NCBI GenBank assembly: GCA_045110675.1
Contig: JBGCGJ010000011.1
Location: 96,369 to 160,368 of the forward strand
Direction: 5' to 3'
From: JBALVT01 sp045110675
Lineage (GTDB): Bacteria; Pseudomonadota; Gammaproteobacteria; Pseudomonadales; Halieaceae
Length of the DNA stretch: 64,000 bases
Part shown: positions 63,996 to 64,000 of the stretch, piece by piece
Layout of the letters: every line of letters begins with the position of its first letter
Position numbering within the stretch: the first letter of the stretch is position 1
Notes under the pieces: model-generated
The model's database searches: none
Seen by the model: the letters and a program-made list of their open reading frames with translations, nothing else
What the model was told of the DNA's origin: nothing
Program-made: the position numbers and the translations under genes

Positions 63996-64000
63996 TTAGG
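63927..64000 (+). repeat. attC site of cassette 2, reaching the window edge
   Basis: R'' CCATAAC (63927-63933), L'' AAGTCAAGGCTG, central hairpins GGCGC-TTC-GCGCC (about 63950-63962) and GGCC-TTAC-GGCC, L' CAGCTTGAAGCG and R' G|TTAGG (63995-64000, cut by the window edge). The outer arms GTCAAGGCTG and CAGCTTGA pair with one unpaired base. Together with the first attC it defines a tandem array. Confidence 0.85.

Overview
The window reads as a chromosomal segment of a gammaproteobacterium, most likely a marine Cellvibrionales/Pseudomonadales-type organism. This is inferred from protein content and gene order: the sdhCDAB-sucAB-lpd-sucCD block beside gltA and htpG, the smc-zipA-ligA-lipoprotein block, a complete ccmABCDEFGHI cluster and a pst-phoBR cluster are all arranged much as in pseudomonads. 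No rRNA or CRISPR array is present. One tRNA gene (Glu, anticodon UUC) was found.

Layout. 1-2172 (minus): gpsA, sixA and a truncated alpha/beta hydrolase. 2214-4130 (minus): htpG. 4295-15470 (minus): the TCA block, transcribed sdhC-sdhD-sdhA-sdhB-sucA-sucB-lpd-sucC-sucD and closed by a strong terminator. 15889-18391 (plus): gltA, diverging from sdhC, then an unusual KAS III-like ketosynthase. 18388-19623 (minus): tRNA-Glu, terminator, hisC. 19924-20796 (plus): an RhtA-like exporter. 20848-29564 (minus): the phosphate regulon phoB-phoR-pstS-pstC-pstA-pstB-phoU, with two good Pho boxes. 29694-34382 (minus): a three-gene 2-oxoacid:ferredoxin oxidoreductase module with its own FAD/NAD(P)/4Fe-4S subunit. 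34568-41635 (minus): smc, zipA, ligA and a lytic-transglycosylase-like lipoprotein. 41780-49619 (minus): ttcA and the cytochrome c maturation genes. 49804-51386 (plus): malate dehydrogenase and a TetR regulator. 51590-62447: accessory genes, namely secreted or lipoprotein hydrolases, an SDR, an orphan CHASE4 histidine kinase, lipoproteins, an LTA-synthase-like sulfatase, a GNAT enzyme and a 56-residue membrane peptide.

The right end (about 62.4-64.0 kb) is the most interesting part. A degenerate, frameshifted VapB antitoxin without its toxin is followed by an integron-type gene-cassette array. Two cassettes can be delimited to the base: their 5' ends are exact inverted complements of the R'' boxes of their own attC sites. 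A possible third, collapsed cassette lies just upstream. No integron integrase is encoded to the left of the array, where it would be expected.

Functionally, the core is central aerobic metabolism: a full set of citrate synthase, 2-oxoglutarate dehydrogenase, succinyl-CoA synthetase, succinate dehydrogenase and malate dehydrogenase, plus a parallel ferredoxin-linked 2-oxoacid route. Added to this are c-type cytochrome biogenesis, phosphate-starvation sensing and chromosome maintenance. Starts given here often differ from the longest open frame where a ribosome binding site or family alignment supports an internal start; each case is noted.
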